Notes: generated by a model from the letters alone, not told the origin. Shown: positions 38,702 to 48,120, numbered from the stretch's first letter. The stretch: 64,000 bases of DNA from Crocosphaera watsonii WH 8501 (GCF_000167195.1 NZ_AADV02000001.1:558001-622000); one strand, 5' to 3'. A program made the numbers and translations.

Positions 38702-40366
38702 TTAGATTCCATGACTTTTTCCAATTACCCAATGACGACGAAAAAAACGGGATAAAGAAGATTCTTCTAAGGGTAAATAAATGGGTCTACCGTGGGGACA
38801 AGTTCGCGGATTACGGGTTTTTTTCCAATTATTTAAAATTTCTTGCATTTGAGATAATTCTAATACTGTACCGTTACGAAGAGCACTACGACAAGCAACA
38901 GCTACCTGTGCGCTTTCTAAGTCCCCTCCTAAACTTAATTCTATCAAAGCATCTGGACAATCTTCTCTATTTTCTAACAATTTGGGGACATTCCTTACTG
39001 CCCAAGTATTGTCCCCAAATGGTTCAATATCTAAACCTATTCTTTGTAGTTGTTCCACTTGCTTAAGGGATATTTGGGTTAAAATAATGGCTTGTTGCAC
39101 AGGGATTAATTGCCATTCATCTTGTAATTTTTCATATAATATTCTTTCGTGGGCAATATGTTGTTCAACTAACCATAAACCGTGAGAGTGTTCAGCAACA
39201 ATATAGGTTTGGTTAACCTGTCCTACTGCCCTTAATTGAATTAATTCTAATTCGTTTGATTCAGAATGACCAAGATTATAAACACCTTTGTTCTCTGAAG
39301 CTTTCAGTAACTTTTTAACCCGTTGGTTTTGCTCTCCTGTGCTGATAGTTATGGGGGATAATTTTAAGGCTTTGTCTATAACTTCTGTAACTCTTTCTTG
39401 CCAAAATTCTAGGGACTTTAAATAAATTTCTGTTTTGGCTGGATGACGATTCCAATCTATCTCTGAAGGTGGTATAATCAAGTGAAGAAATCCCACAGGA
39501 AAACGGCCTTTAGGTAAAGTTCGACTCAACCCGGCTAACATAGTTTGTTCTAGCTGAGGCGATCGCACCACACGGCCATTGACTGCTATTTTTAACCAGT
39601 CCAAACGACCCCGTGAAGTGCGATCGGGTAATCCTAAAACCATCTCGATTTTAGCCTGTTCATGGCTAGGAGTTATTACAGTCTCACAGAGAAACTGTAG
39701 ATCATTAAAATGGACTCGCTTTAATAATTGAGGTAATATGTGTTGTGAGGTTTTACCTGGACTGATACTTAGCCAAGATTTTTTATTGTGGTGAACTTGC
39801 CAAGTGATTTGAGGATGACAAAGGGAAAGATTCTCAACTATTCCCTGTATCGCCTTTAATTGCTGCGAGAAGGTAGGTAAACCTTGACGACGGACAGGCA
39901 TAGTCCCAAACAAATGAGAAGCCGTAACAATGGTGCCTGGTGCCATTGGTGCTGTTGATTCTTCGCTCATCTCTCCTTGCTGATTATAGTTAACCAACCA
40001 TCCGTTACTGTCATTTGTAGCATCACGACTTTGAATGGTTAACTGGCCAACCTGAGCAATACTGAATAAAGCCTCTCCACGAAATCCTAAACTGGTAATT
40101 TTCCAGAGATCATCTAGGTCGAAAATTTTGCTAGTGTGATGAGCTTGAGCGCAGTGACGTAAATTATCTAACGACATTCCCCTCCCATTATCAGCCACCA
40201 TAACTTGCCAAAGTTCGGGAAAAACTGAAACGGTTAAACGGGTAGCTTGTGCGTCAATGGCATTTTCAAGCAATTCACGAACCACAGCAGCTAAGGAGTC
40301 AATCACCTCTCCTGCTGCGATTAAATTGATAATCTCAGGGGAAAGAAGTTGAATGGGGGGTGACAT
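38702..40366 (-). CDS. mutL: DNA mismatch repair protein MutL
   Basis: The 554-residue protein has the GHKL ATPase motifs LIAAGEVIDSLAAVVRELLE-N-AIDAQ, VADNGRGM and TSKIFDLDDLWKITSLGFRGEAL, and the dimer-linked FPVGFLHLIIPPSEIDWNRHP. The C-terminal domain keeps endonuclease-type motifs with small changes: VEQHIAHERILYE (Asp to Glu in the DQHA motif), VACRSALRNG and CPHGRPIYLP. This suggests a nicking MutL as in bacteria lacking MutH. Confidence 0.94.
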   Translation of the reverse strand: MSPPIQLLSPEIINLIAAGEVIDSLAAVVRELLENAIDAQATRLTVSVFPELWQVMVADNGRGMSLDNLRHCAQAHHTSKIFDLDDLWKITSLGFRGEALFSIAQVGQLTIQSRDATNDSNGWLVNYNQQGEMSEESTAPMAPGTIVTASHLFGTMPVRRQGLPTFSQQLKAIQGIVENLSLCHPQITWQVHHNKKSWLSISPGKTSQHILPQLLKRVHFNDLQFLCETVITPSHEQAKIEMVLGLPDRTSRGRLDWLKIAVNGRVVRSPQLEQTMLAGLSRTLPKGRFPVGFLHLIIPPSEIDWNRHPAKTEIYLKSLEFWQERVTEVIDKALKLSPITISTGEQNQRVKKLLKASENKGVYNLGHSESNELELIQLRAVGQVNQTYIVAEHSHGLWLVEQHIAHERILYEKLQDEWQLIPVQQAIILTQISLKQVEQLQRIGLDIEPFGDNTWAVRNVPKLLENREDCPDALIELSLGGDLESAQVAVACRSALRNGTVLELSQMQEILNNWKKTRNPRTCPHGRPIYLPLEESSLSRFFRRHWVIGKSHGI

Positions 40367-40523
40367 AAAGGGAAAATATGATTCCTTAAATGGCTTGATA
40401 ATTGAACTTATAATCTTAGTCCATTGTCCACTCTTTTTCAGCGAACCGATGTTTCGGATCCCCCCCCACTTCCACCTTATTCTGGGATTTTGTCACCAAC
40501 AAATCCCCATATTTCGGAACCAT

Positions 40524-41264
40524 TTACACCACTGCCGCATCGGTAGATAAAGGCATTTGTTCAGAACTGGGTAACTCTAAACAGTAGCCGGCTCCATAAA
40601 CGGTTTTGATATAACAAGGATGTCTGGGATCTGGTTCTAATTTTGTCCGTAAATGACGAATATGGACACGAATAGTCTCAATATCGTCATCGGGATCGTA
40701 TCCCCACACTTCCTTAAGAATTTCGCTAGGTGAAACCGTTTGACCGTGACGCTGTAGTAAGCAGTGTAGTAACTCAAATTCTAGGTGAGTTAGCTTAACC
40801 GTATTCTCAAAGCAGATAGCTTCAAAACGCTCAGGAATTAAGGTCAAGGGACCATAATTCAAAATTTCTGAATGTTTCGCTGCTTGGGGGATGCGATCTG
40901 TTCGTCTTAATAAAGCTCTCACCCTAGCCAGCATTTCTGCTAACTCAAAGGGTTTGGTCAAATAATCATCGGCTCCAGCATTAAACCCTTCTACTTTATC
41001 TTGGGTTTGACCCAAAGCAGATAACATCAACACGGGGATATCAGAAGTACGATCATCCCGGCGGAGTCTTTGGCAGACGGTAAACCCGTCTACTTTGGGC
41101 AACATTAAATCGAGCATGATTAAATCGGGCTGTAACTGGACGGCTAAAGCCTGTCCTTTAATGCCGTCTGGTGCTTGTTTGATGTCATAACCTGCCATCT
41201 CTAGATTAGTGGCAATTAGGTCTCTGATGGCATCATCATCTTCAATTACGAGTATTCGAGGCAT
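40524..41264 (-). CDS. rpaA: OmpR-family response regulator RpaA
   Basis: The 246-residue regulator has a receiver domain with acidic pocket VIEDDDAI, phospho-acceptor Asp52 in [13 protein letters not shown] and Lys in DDYLTKPFE, and a winged-helix output domain ([20 protein letters not shown], then [20 protein letters not shown]). The linker [20 protein letters not shown] is as in RpaA, the output regulator of the KaiABC clock and of photosystem balance. RpaB is the main alternative. A histidine kinase gene diverges from it. Confidence 0.85.
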   Translation of the reverse strand: MPRILVIEDDDAIRDLIATNLEMAGYDIKQAPDGIKGQALAVQLQPDLIMLDLMLPKVDGFTVCQRLRRDDRTSDIPVLMLSALGQTQDKVEGFNAGADDYLTKPFELAEMLARVRALLRRTDRIPQAAKHSEILNYGPLTLIPERFEAICFENTVKLTHLEFELLHCLLQRHGQTVSPSEILKEVWGYDPDDDIETIRVHIRHLRTKLEPDPRHPCYIKTVYGAGYCLELPSSEQMPLSTDAAVV

Positions 41265-41751
41265 TGCAACAAATGATAACTAAATGTAAACGTTAACTAA
41301 GAAGTATGTTCAGATCATAATTAATCCTGTACCGATTATAAGCGTGATTTCTAAAATCGTTCCTAAATTGTTAAATTTCCCAGATAAAACCTTGAACTTA
41401 ACCATTATTGATTAAGAATTGTTAAGAAATGGTAAGTGTAGGGAGAATTGGACGGTGGGAAATATTAAGTTCTACCTGGGGAGAACTCCCCGATTGAGCA
41501 ACCTGAGTTCGATATAAGGAAATTTATAAACAACTGGTCAAAATCAAGAGTCTTAAACCCTGATTATCTCATGGAAAAAACTCCGAACTCCGAACTTCGA
41601 ACTCCGAACTCAGGTGAGCCAGACCTGCTCTTGCTTGAGGAACGAAAACCGAGGGATGAGAGCCAGGAAACCAAAAGTTTTGTGATACAATGAGGGTGGC
41701 CAGAAGGTATAAACCTGAACTTTAGCCAGACTTGGAGTCCATCCATCCAAG
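41265..41751. other. Intergenic region between rpaA and the DICT kinase
   Basis: The 487 bases lie between two divergent genes, so both promoters should be here. The only structure I see is a short tandem repeat of ACTCCGA-type units (41580..41612, strand + CTCCGAACTCCGAACTTCGA...). No credible gene or palindrome is visible. Similar repeats occur at 47279..47297. Confidence 0.5.
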
Positions 41752-43863
41752 ATGAGAGTGAAAGACAGACCTTGGATAAAATCATTGATGAGCAAATCAA
41801 AATCGGTTTTAACACTACTACTGCAAATTTTTCCTCAATGGCGGCCTCAGATGTATTTTAAGGCTTCCCTGACGGCTCTATCTCATGCTATGGAAGATCA
41901 AGTATTAGCAGGATCAGAAGAGCCGTTAGTTATCGCTAGTTTTCAAAAAGAACGATTTTATCGTCAAGAAGCTCAACGATATCGGCGGATCTCCCAAAAA
42001 AGTGATCAAGTCTATGTCTTGGCTGCTCCTGAAACTGAGTTTAAAAACTGTTCCCGAGAATACGAAACCATTGCCTTTGATCCTGACGATACCTTGACCC
42101 AGGAGTGGCATCTAGTAGTTTTGGGAGCTAATTATGCCAGTTGTTTAATTTGTCAGGAAAAAAGTGTCTCTACAAGTCAACAGATGATAGATGACATTGA
42201 TAACAATCGTCGTTTTGAGGGAATCTGGACTTTTGACCGTCAGGTGACACAACAGGCCGCTTACATCCTCCTAAATACTATTGTTGAATATCGTCCTGAG
42301 CTACAAGAAAAAGTTGACATTGCCCGTAAAAAATATTTGCACCCCGATATTTTAAGCCAAACCATCACCCAACCGAAGAATATTGATAACACCAGTTGGG
42401 ATATTAGTCCCAATGATCCTGATCCTTTTGTACAACGGTTAGTTACCTATATCCAGGCAGGTCAGTATAAACTGATTAAAGCTAATCGTTCCTTAGCGTC
42501 CAAAGAACATAAAGAAAGATTAATTAATTCCATTACCACTGCCATTCGTTTATCCCTCGATCCTAACGAAATTCTACAAATTGCTGTACAAAAGTTAGGG
42601 GAAGGTTTGGGAGTTTGTCGTTGTTTAGTTTATCGCTGCAAAGAAACAGACTCCACGGCAACTATTGAACACGAATTTCTTAATAAAGGAATTGCCTCGA
42701 TTAAAGGACAAACTTGGCCCCTCAAACATAACCCTTTATTTCAAGAGGTAGTTGAATTACGAGATGCTTTAACTATAGATGACGCTATCCGTGATCCTCG
42801 CCTAACCAATGATCAACAGCAAGGACGATTATCAGGAAAATCTTTACAAATCTTAGTGAACAGTTGTTCAATTTTATCCTGGATGTTAGTGCCGATTTTT
42901 TATCGCGGACGACTCTTAGGAATGTTAGAGTTACATCATTGTGGCCCTAAGACCATGACTTGGAAAGAGGATGATGTGGGCTTAGTTAATGCGATCGCCA
43001 CACAAATTGGGGTAGCCTTAATCCAAGCGGAAGCCTATGCTAATCTTCAGGATCTTAATGAACAACTAGAAGCCCTCGATCGCACTCGTTCCAATTTAGT
43101 TGCTATCACTGGCCACGAGTTAAGAACTCCTTTATCCACCATTCAAGTGTGTTTAGAAAGTTTGGCCTCAGAACCAGATATGTCCCCTGAGTTGCGCCAA
43201 GTCATGCTCAACACAGCCCTAGAGGATGCGGAAAGAATGCGCAAGCTGGTACAAGATTTCTTAACCCTTTCCCAGTTAGAAAGTGGACGAGTAGAATGGA
43301 ACATTGAAGCTTTAGATTTACAGGAATGCGTAGAACTATCCTTAAGTAATGTGCGGGCCCGTCATAAAGGGACAGCCCTGCCGAAAATTGAAAACCACGT
43401 AAAAGATGAATTACCCCTGGTGAGAGCAGACGGGGAATGGCTAGTGGAAGTATTAGCGAAGTTATTAGACAATGCTTGTAAATTTACCAGTCAAGAAGGC
43501 AAAATTACCCTAGAAGTCAGTTCTCAAACTCCCTATCAACTAGAGGTGACTGTAGCTGATACTGGGCGAGGAATCGAGCCAAAACGCCTAGAAACGGTCT
43601 TTGATCGTTTTTACCAGGAAGAAGGGGCGTTACGTCGCAGCGCTGGGGGAACCGGTCTAGGGTTAGCTATCTGTCGTCAAATAGTTCGGGGTTGGGGGGG
43701 AAAAATTTGGGCAGAGTCTCAAGGTAAAGATCATGGCAGTCAGTTCCACTTTACAATTCCTATTTATGGGGATCAAATGCCAAAGGAACCCTCTCAACCA
43801 ACTATGAGGAGTTCTCGGCAATCACGATCAAGGGCAAAAGGGAAAAGGAAACAAATGTCTTGA
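41752..43863 (+). CDS. DICT-GAF sensor histidine kinase
   Basis: The protein has up to 703 residues. A DICT sensory domain comes first (around 30-160: LTALSHAMEDQVLAG, WHLVVLGANYASCLIC), then a GAF domain (250-430; WMLVPIFYRGRLLGMLELHH, then IGVALIQAEAY), the phospho-acceptor His455 in LVAITGHELRTPLSTIQ, and an ATPase domain with LLDNACKFTSQEG, VADTGRGIEP and GTGLGLAICRQIV. No membrane segment is visible, so it is a soluble kinase, divergent from rpaA; a regulatory link is possible but unproven. The start may instead be ATG 41788 (MSKSKSV). Confidence 0.85.
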   Translation: MRVKDRPWIKSLMSKSKSVLTLLLQIFPQWRPQMYFKASLTALSHAMEDQVLAGSEEPLVIASFQKERFYRQEAQRYRRISQKSDQVYVLAAPETEFKNCSREYETIAFDPDDTLTQEWHLVVLGANYASCLICQEKSVSTSQQMIDDIDNNRRFEGIWTFDRQVTQQAAYILLNTIVEYRPELQEKVDIARKKYLHPDILSQTITQPKNIDNTSWDISPNDPDPFVQRLVTYIQAGQYKLIKANRSLASKEHKERLINSITTAIRLSLDPNEILQIAVQKLGEGLGVCRCLVYRCKETDSTATIEHEFLNKGIASIKGQTWPLKHNPLFQEVVELRDALTIDDAIRDPRLTNDQQQGRLSGKSLQILVNSCSILSWMLVPIFYRGRLLGMLELHHCGPKTMTWKEDDVGLVNAIATQIGVALIQAEAYANLQDLNEQLEALDRTRSNLVAITGHELRTPLSTIQVCLESLASEPDMSPELRQVMLNTALEDAERMRKLVQDFLTLSQLESGRVEWNIEALDLQECVELSLSNVRARHKGTALPKIENHVKDELPLVRADGEWLVEVLAKLLDNACKFTSQEGKITLEVSSQTPYQLEVTVADTGRGIEPKRLETVFDRFYQEEGALRRSAGGTGLGLAICRQIVRGWGGKIWAESQGKDHGSQFHFTIPIYGDQMPKEPSQPTMRSSRQSRSRAKGKRKQMS

Positions 43864-43888
43864 AACTGATAGACATATATGTTATAAT
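43860..43888 (+). promoter_or_regulatory. Promoter of tRNA-Leu
   Basis: A -35 TTGAAA (overlapping the kinase stop codon) and a -10 TATAAT are separated by 17 bases. The tRNA begins 20 bases after the -10. Confidence 0.6.
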
Positions 43889-43908
43889 AAAAAGCTGGAC
43901 AACAAAAT

Positions 43909-43989
43909 GCGGACGTGGCGGAATTGGTAGACGCGCTAGATTTAGGTTCTAGTGTCTTTGGCGTGAGAGTTCGAGTCTCTCCGTCCGCA
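43909..43989 (+). tRNA. trnL-UAG: tRNA-Leu (anticodon UAG)
   Basis: The acceptor GCGGACG pairs with CGTCCGC, with discriminator A. The D arm has GGAATTGGTAGACGC, the anticodon stem CTAGA/TCTAG encloses TTTAGGT (anticodon TAG), a long variable arm is typical of leucine, and the T loop is GTTCGAG. CCA is not encoded. Confidence 0.97.
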
Positions 43990-44000
43990 CTCTTTAAACT

Positions 44001-44441
44001 TTAGTAAAGATAAACTGCTCCTGTTTGTTGTAAATTAACGGAACGATGTCCTAGAAAACTGGGCTTATCTTTGATAACTGAAATATTAACAATATTATTA
44101 TCTTCATCCATTGCTACTGTGTAACGTAAATTAAACTCACTGGTATCATTAACCAAAGGATAAATGACAATATTAGCAGAACTACCGAAACCTTTTAAGT
44201 TTCCTGTTTGTTGTGGTTCTAACTTTTGAGGGTTCATTGCTTCTAGGTCTGTTAAGTCGTATTCTATAGGAATATCTGTGTTATTAATAATATTAACTTC
44301 TACGATTCTTTTGGTATCAAACCTAGCCACAGGTTGCCAATAACCAGGTTGATAGGTTTCGGCAGAGGGAACTTGCGCTTGAACCACAGAAATAGGAGAA
44401 ACCCCTAATGTTAATAAGATAATAAGTGATAATGATTTCAT
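44001..44441 (-). CDS. Exported protein of unknown function
   Basis: Residues 1-22 form a signal peptide (hydrophobic SLIILLTLGVSPISVVQAQV, cleavage near AQA). The mature part of about 124 residues, with few charged clusters, contains VEVNIINNTDIPIEYDLTDL and a C-terminal LQQTGAVYLY. It is likely periplasmic and probably beta-rich. I do not recognise a named family. It is tail-to-tail with the tRNA gene. Confidence 0.65.
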   Translation of the reverse strand: MKSLSLIILLTLGVSPISVVQAQVPSAETYQPGYWQPVARFDTKRIVEVNIINNTDIPIEYDLTDLEAMNPQKLEPQQTGNLKGFGSSANIVIYPLVNDTSEFNLRYTVAMDEDNNIVNISVIKDKPSFLGHRSVNLQQTGAVYLY

Positions 44442-44580
44442 AAGTTATAGATTCTAAGTGATGCGTTGTCTTATATGTTATCAGCTAGATTTACTGATTA
44501 AATTATCTATGGTCAGTTTTTCTAACTGTCCACTTATTAAACAAAAGTTAAGATAAACAACGATTACTTGACAAATAATT

Positions 44581-44674
44581 TAGAGATACCCCCTTTAGTT
44601 CCCCCCTTACAAAGGGGGGTTAGGGGGGATAAGTTTCAACATTGATTCTCACAACTGATAAATGATTGCTATAT
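44581..44674 (-). repeat. 94-bp dispersed repeat, copy A (inverted relative to copy B)
   Basis: Its reverse complement matches 47570..47663 almost base for base: ATATAGCAATCATTTATCAG, GTTGTGAGAAT, GAAACT, a TCCCCCCTAACCCCCC/GGGGGGAACTAAAGGGGG stem, then ATCT. The two copies flank the block from 44808 to 47131. Confidence 0.9.
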
Positions 44675-44730
44675 TACAGCAGTAATCTTAAACTTAGATA
44701 CGGTTAACCTCAGCGATGAAATAGAAATTT

Positions 44731-44760
44731 TGTGGGGGTCAACGGCCGTTGACCCCTACA
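44731..44760. repeat. 30-base near-perfect palindrome
   Basis: The inner 22 bases, centred on AACGGCCGTT, are a perfect palindrome (GGGGTC...GACCCC arms), and the next four pairs match except one. It lies about 50 bases upstream of the DUF3172 gene and could form a cruciform or an operator. Confidence 0.75.
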
Positions 44761-44807
44761 CCGTATGTGTAGCGTAAAATAGAAGAATAACAAATTTAAA
44801 AAACTTT

Positions 44808-45362
44808 ATGGCCCGTAGACCTCCTCCTCGTTATTCCGATCGCCGTTCTAACCCTTCTCCGTCACCCTCTTCTCCCTCTTTAGGATCTAAAATCAACTAT
44901 GGAACCATTGCTCTATTTGGTGGCATTTTTGTCTTAGGGATCGGGGTAGGAATAGGAGTAACTTCTAATGCTAGTTTTGACCCCCAAAATGTCGCTTCAC
45001 GGGAAGTTATCGATAAAAGCGCGCCTAATGCAGAACTCTGTGTACAATACGGTGCAAGTTCCATTGTCACGGATATGCGAGTTTTTATCACCCTGAACCC
45101 CTTTAGTGTCTATGTAACTCAACCCCAAATGAAACCGGGTTGTGTGTTACGTCGTTCTAATATGAACCTCTTGGAACAAAAACGACTAATTACCTCAGAA
45201 CAGGCCAGAAGCTGTCGAAACCGCATGAATACCTTTGGGTTTGTGGGATCTTTGGATAGTAACCCCAAGATCGATTGTATCTATCCTAATGATGCTGCCG
45301 GGAACTTATTCTTGAACCCACCTGGATCGGTTAACCCTCGTTCGGAAGGTGAGAACTTTTAA
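44808..45362 (+). CDS. DUF3172 membrane-anchored protein
   Basis: The 184-residue protein has a Pro/Ser/Arg-rich N-terminus (RRPPPRYSDRRSNPSPSPSS), one membrane span at residues 29-50 (TIALFGGIFVLGIGVGIGV), and a conserved soluble part with AELCVQYGASSIVTDMRVFI, FSVYVTQPQMKPGCVLRRSN and DCIYPNDAAGNLFL. The DUF3172 family is conserved in cyanobacteria and plant plastids; its role is not established. The soluble part is probably lumenal or periplasmic. Confidence 0.8.
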   Translation: MARRPPPRYSDRRSNPSPSPSSPSLGSKINYGTIALFGGIFVLGIGVGIGVTSNASFDPQNVASREVIDKSAPNAELCVQYGASSIVTDMRVFITLNPFSVYVTQPQMKPGCVLRRSNMNLLEQKRLITSEQARSCRNRMNTFGFVGSLDSNPKIDCIYPNDAAGNLFLNPPGSVNPRSEGENF

Positions 45363-45413
45363 GTTAGTCAAAATCGGATAAAATAAGACATAAATAATTT
45401 AATAGATTTTAGT

Positions 45414-46334
45414 ATGACTATTTATCAAAAGAAACCCATTACTATTGCTGTGGTGGGAGATGTTCATGAGCAATGGGAAGAGGCCGATAATTCTGCTTTA
45501 GAAGGGTTAGGAGTTGATTTGGTTTTGTTTGTCGGGGACTTTGGTAACGAATCTGTTCCCATAGTGCGGAAAATTAGTCAGTTATCTGTGCCAAAAGCAG
45601 TGATTATGGGTAATCATGACGCTTGGTACACTGCTTCGGGTTGGGGACGGAAAAAATGCCCTTACGATCGCTCAAAGGAAGATTGGTTACAGGATCAATT
45701 GGATATTTTGGGGGATCTTCATGTGGGTTATAGTAAGTTAGATTTTCCTCAATTTAATCTTTCGGTTGTGGGGAGTCGTCCCTATAGTTGGGGGGGACCA
45801 GAATGGAAAAATAAAGGGTTTTTGAGCGATCGTTATCAAGTTTCTAGTTTTAAAGACTCAACGGAAAAAATAATGTCTGCTGTGCAAGAAACTAGCGAAC
45901 AAAATGTTATTTTTTTGGGTCATAATGGCCCTGCTGGTTTAGGAAGAGATCCCGAAGATATTTGTGGTAAAGACTGGCAACCTATAGGGGGTGATCACGG
46001 TGATCCCGACTTTTCTCAAGCGATCGCACAAAGTTATGATTTCGGGAAAAAGATTCCTTTAGTAACTTTTGGTCATATGCACCATCGTCTCCGTCATACT
46101 CGTTCCCGACTCCGTACAAGGGTGGTAACAAATGCAGAGCAAACCGTGTTTTTAAACGCTGCTTGTGTTCCTCGTGTTATTGAAGAAAATGGTCATAAAT
46201 TACGCAATTTTTCTTTAGTTTCTCTGGATAACAATACTGTGACTGATATTGCTTCTGTTTGGGTGGATGCTCAAGGGGCGATCGCTACTAAGGAAAGTCT
46301 TTATCAAGAACCTGTACTTTCTTCTATTTATTAA
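45414..46334 (+). CDS. TIGR04168-family metallophosphoesterase
   Basis: The 306-residue protein has the calcineurin-like metal motifs in order: AVVGDVHEQWEEAD (D-x-H), LVLFVGDFGNE (GD), VIMGNHDAW (GNHD), NVIFLGHNGPAG (GH) and TFGHMHHRLR (GHxH). The family is conserved in cyanobacteria and plants; the substrate is unknown. Six bases separate it from the next gene, so they are probably co-transcribed. Confidence 0.88.
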   Translation: MTIYQKKPITIAVVGDVHEQWEEADNSALEGLGVDLVLFVGDFGNESVPIVRKISQLSVPKAVIMGNHDAWYTASGWGRKKCPYDRSKEDWLQDQLDILGDLHVGYSKLDFPQFNLSVVGSRPYSWGGPEWKNKGFLSDRYQVSSFKDSTEKIMSAVQETSEQNVIFLGHNGPAGLGRDPEDICGKDWQPIGGDHGDPDFSQAIAQSYDFGKKIPLVTFGHMHHRLRHTRSRLRTRVVTNAEQTVFLNAACVPRVIEENGHKLRNFSLVSLDNNTVTDIASVWVDAQGAIATKESLYQEPVLSSIY

Positions 46335-46339
46335 TTATT

Positions 46340-47131
46340 ATGAGGTTATTATCTCCTTTTTCTTCTCAATCTTTTGACCCTCTATTTATTTATTTTCCTG
46401 GGATGGATGGGACAGGAAAATTGTTTGATAGGCAAGCAGAAAAACTAAAGGATTTTTTTGCTATTCGTTGTCTATCTATCCCATCTTATGATCAAAGTGA
46501 TTGGTCAACTTTGGTACATAAAACTGTTACTTTGATTCGGAAAGAATTAGAAGCTCATCCTCACTCTTCTGTTTATATATGTGGGGAATCTTTTGGGGGT
46601 TGTTTAGCGATGAAAGTTGCTCTAGAATTCCCTGAGTTGATAGAAAAAATAATTTTAGTTAATCCTGCGTCTTCTTTTAATAAACATTCTTTTTTAAAGT
46701 TTGGAGTTGAGTTAAATCAATGGGTTCCTAATATTGTTTATAAAGTAGCTACTATGGTTCTTTTAGGGTTTTTAGGCTCATCAAATCGTATGAATACTAA
46801 GGATAGTAAAGCTTTATTAGATGCGATGCAATCCCTTCCTCAAGATGTTGTCAGTTGGCGACTTTCTTTGTTAAGGGATTTTCGGATTAATAGTGCAAAA
46901 TTGAGGATGTTTGAAAAACCTATATTATTATTAGCTAGTCAAGAAGATAAATTATTACCCTCTGTAGATGAAGGAAGAGAACTAATTAATTATTTTCCTA
47001 ACAGTCGCTTGACAATTTTACCAGAAAGTGGTCACGCTTGTCTATTAGAAGATAATGTTAATTTATTAGAAATTTTAGAAAAACATGATTTTCTTTCAGC
47101 AAGTAACACATTAATAATGGACAATGGATAG
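46340..47131 (+). CDS. Alpha/beta hydrolase
   Basis: The 263-residue protein has the nucleophile elbow in YICGESFGGCLAMKVA (G-E-S-F-G), an acid in LLLASQEDKLLPS and the His in LPESGHACLLED, with the oxyanion region YFPGMDGTGKLFD. It may act on lipids or esters, as in the phytyl-ester-type hydrolases of cyanobacteria, but the substrate cannot be told. It probably forms an operon with the preceding phosphoesterase. Confidence 0.8.
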   Translation: MRLLSPFSSQSFDPLFIYFPGMDGTGKLFDRQAEKLKDFFAIRCLSIPSYDQSDWSTLVHKTVTLIRKELEAHPHSSVYICGESFGGCLAMKVALEFPELIEKIILVNPASSFNKHSFLKFGVELNQWVPNIVYKVATMVLLGFLGSSNRMNTKDSKALLDAMQSLPQDVVSWRLSLLRDFRINSAKLRMFEKPILLLASQEDKLLPSVDEGRELINYFPNSRLTILPESGHACLLEDNVNLLEILEKHDFLSASNTLIMDNG

Positions 47132-47278
47132 ATGAACAAAAAAATTAATTCTCAATTTTCCCATTCCCTTCACGTTAAGCTCCTGGGAGGTATTTTTTAC
47201 TTCTCTTGAAATCTGCATTATGTTATTAATTTGTCACGAATATAGCATTTCTCGGACTCAATATGTACACCTAATATC

Positions 47279-47297
47279 TAACTCCGAACTCCGAACT
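47279..47297. repeat. ACTCCGA short tandem repeat
   Basis: The repeat is ACTCCGAACTCCGAACTCC. The same unit is seen in the rpaA-kinase intergenic region (41580..41612), so it is a dispersed heptamer-like repeat, as known in other filamentous and unicellular cyanobacteria. Confidence 0.6.
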
Positions 47298-47374
47298 CCT
47301 AACACTAGAAAACTCTGTACCTCACAAGTATGAGAAGTGCTATATTGATTGATAATCCTCTGATCAATTAATAA

Positions 47375-47485
47375 TTATTTTTTATTAATCTCTGATGTCC
47401 CTGAGAATAGCATCAACATTCCTACAATTAAAATAATGAGGGCAATACCTCCTAAAATAAAGTCTAGTGTTGTGTTAGGTTCCAT
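47375..47485 (-). CDS. Small single-span membrane peptide (36 aa), hypothetical
   Basis: The peptide MEPNTTLDFILGGIALIILI continues through VGMLMLFSG to a charged tail (TSEINKK). One hydrophobic helix of about 20 residues with a short acidic N-terminus resembles the small subunits of photosynthetic complexes in size, but I do not recognise the family. The ribosome-binding site is weak. It lies between two convergent repeats. Confidence 0.45.
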   Translation of the reverse strand: MEPNTTLDFILGGIALIILIVGMLMLFSGTSEINKK

Positions 47486-47569
47486 ATTTTTTAAGGATGA
47501 TTAAATTCCTGCTAATCTTAATGATACACTGTGTGAAGACAAAATAATGTAGAATAAACACCATAGACA

Positions 47570-47663
47570 ATATAGCAATCATTTATCAGTTGTGAGAATT
47601 AATATTGAAACTGATCCCCCCTAACCCCCCTTATTAAGGGGGGAACTAAAGGGGGGATCTAGA
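47570..47663 (+). repeat. 94-bp dispersed repeat, copy B
   Basis: This is the inverted partner of the copy at 44581..44674. Its C-rich/G-rich stem (TCCCCCCTAACCCCCC with GGGGGGAACTAAAGGGGGG) is also found in reduced form at 48205..48236. Confidence 0.9.
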
Positions 47664-47736
47664 TAATCTCATGAATCATTCCTGATTGCTATAGTAAGTA
47701 CACATTGAGAATAAGAAAAATTAGAGGGTGATGTTC

Positions 47737-48120
47737 ATGGAACTTATTCAACTTTTAACGGAAAGTCTCGGAGTACAGGAGTCACAAGCTGAAGGTGGTG
47801 CTGGACTTCTTTTCCAACTAGCAAAAGATAAGTTAGGAGACGATGATTTTGCTAAAGTCGCAAGTTATGTTCCAGGGATAGAAAATCTGCTCTCCTCTGC
47901 CCCAGAAGCTGGAGGAATGATGGGTGCATTGGGGGGATTAGCTTCAGCTATGGGAGGTGAAGCTGCTGGTATCGGAAGTCTCATGAGTTTGCCAGGAGGT
48001 TTCTCTAAGCTAGGATTAGATAGTGGAATGATAGCTCAATTTCTCCCTATTATCCTCTCCTTTGTCCAAAATCAAGGAGGTGATGAAATTAAAAACCTTT
48101 TAGAAAACGTTTTAAATTAA
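47737..48120 (+). CDS. DUF2780-family protein
   Basis: About 127 residues; VcgC/VcgE-like small protein with MELIQLLTESLGVQESQAEG, LLFQLAKDKLGDDDFAKVAS, a Gly/Ala/Met-rich middle (GMMGALGGLASAMGG) and FSKLGLDSGMIAQFLPIILS. The family is of unknown function and is found in many proteobacteria and cyanobacteria. The start is set at the third in-frame candidate (ATG 47737), where AGAGGG sits 8 bases upstream; GTG 47728 and ATG 47731 are alternatives. Confidence 0.75.
   Translation: MELIQLLTESLGVQESQAEGGAGLLFQLAKDKLGDDDFAKVASYVPGIENLLSSAPEAGGMMGALGGLASAMGGEAAGIGSLMSLPGGFSKLGLDSGMIAQFLPIILSFVQNQGGDEIKNLLENVLN

Larger units (their letters stand above)
44442..44807. other. Intergenic region with two palindromic repeats
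   Basis: This gap of 366 bases holds one arm of the inverted 94-bp repeat and the 30-base palindrome listed separately, and presumably the promoter of the following gene. I see no coding region. Confidence 0.6.

Noticed and set aside
41580-41612. ACTCCGA tandem units as iterons of an origin
   Set aside because: There are too few units, there is no dnaA or rep gene, and the same units occur in another ordinary gap.
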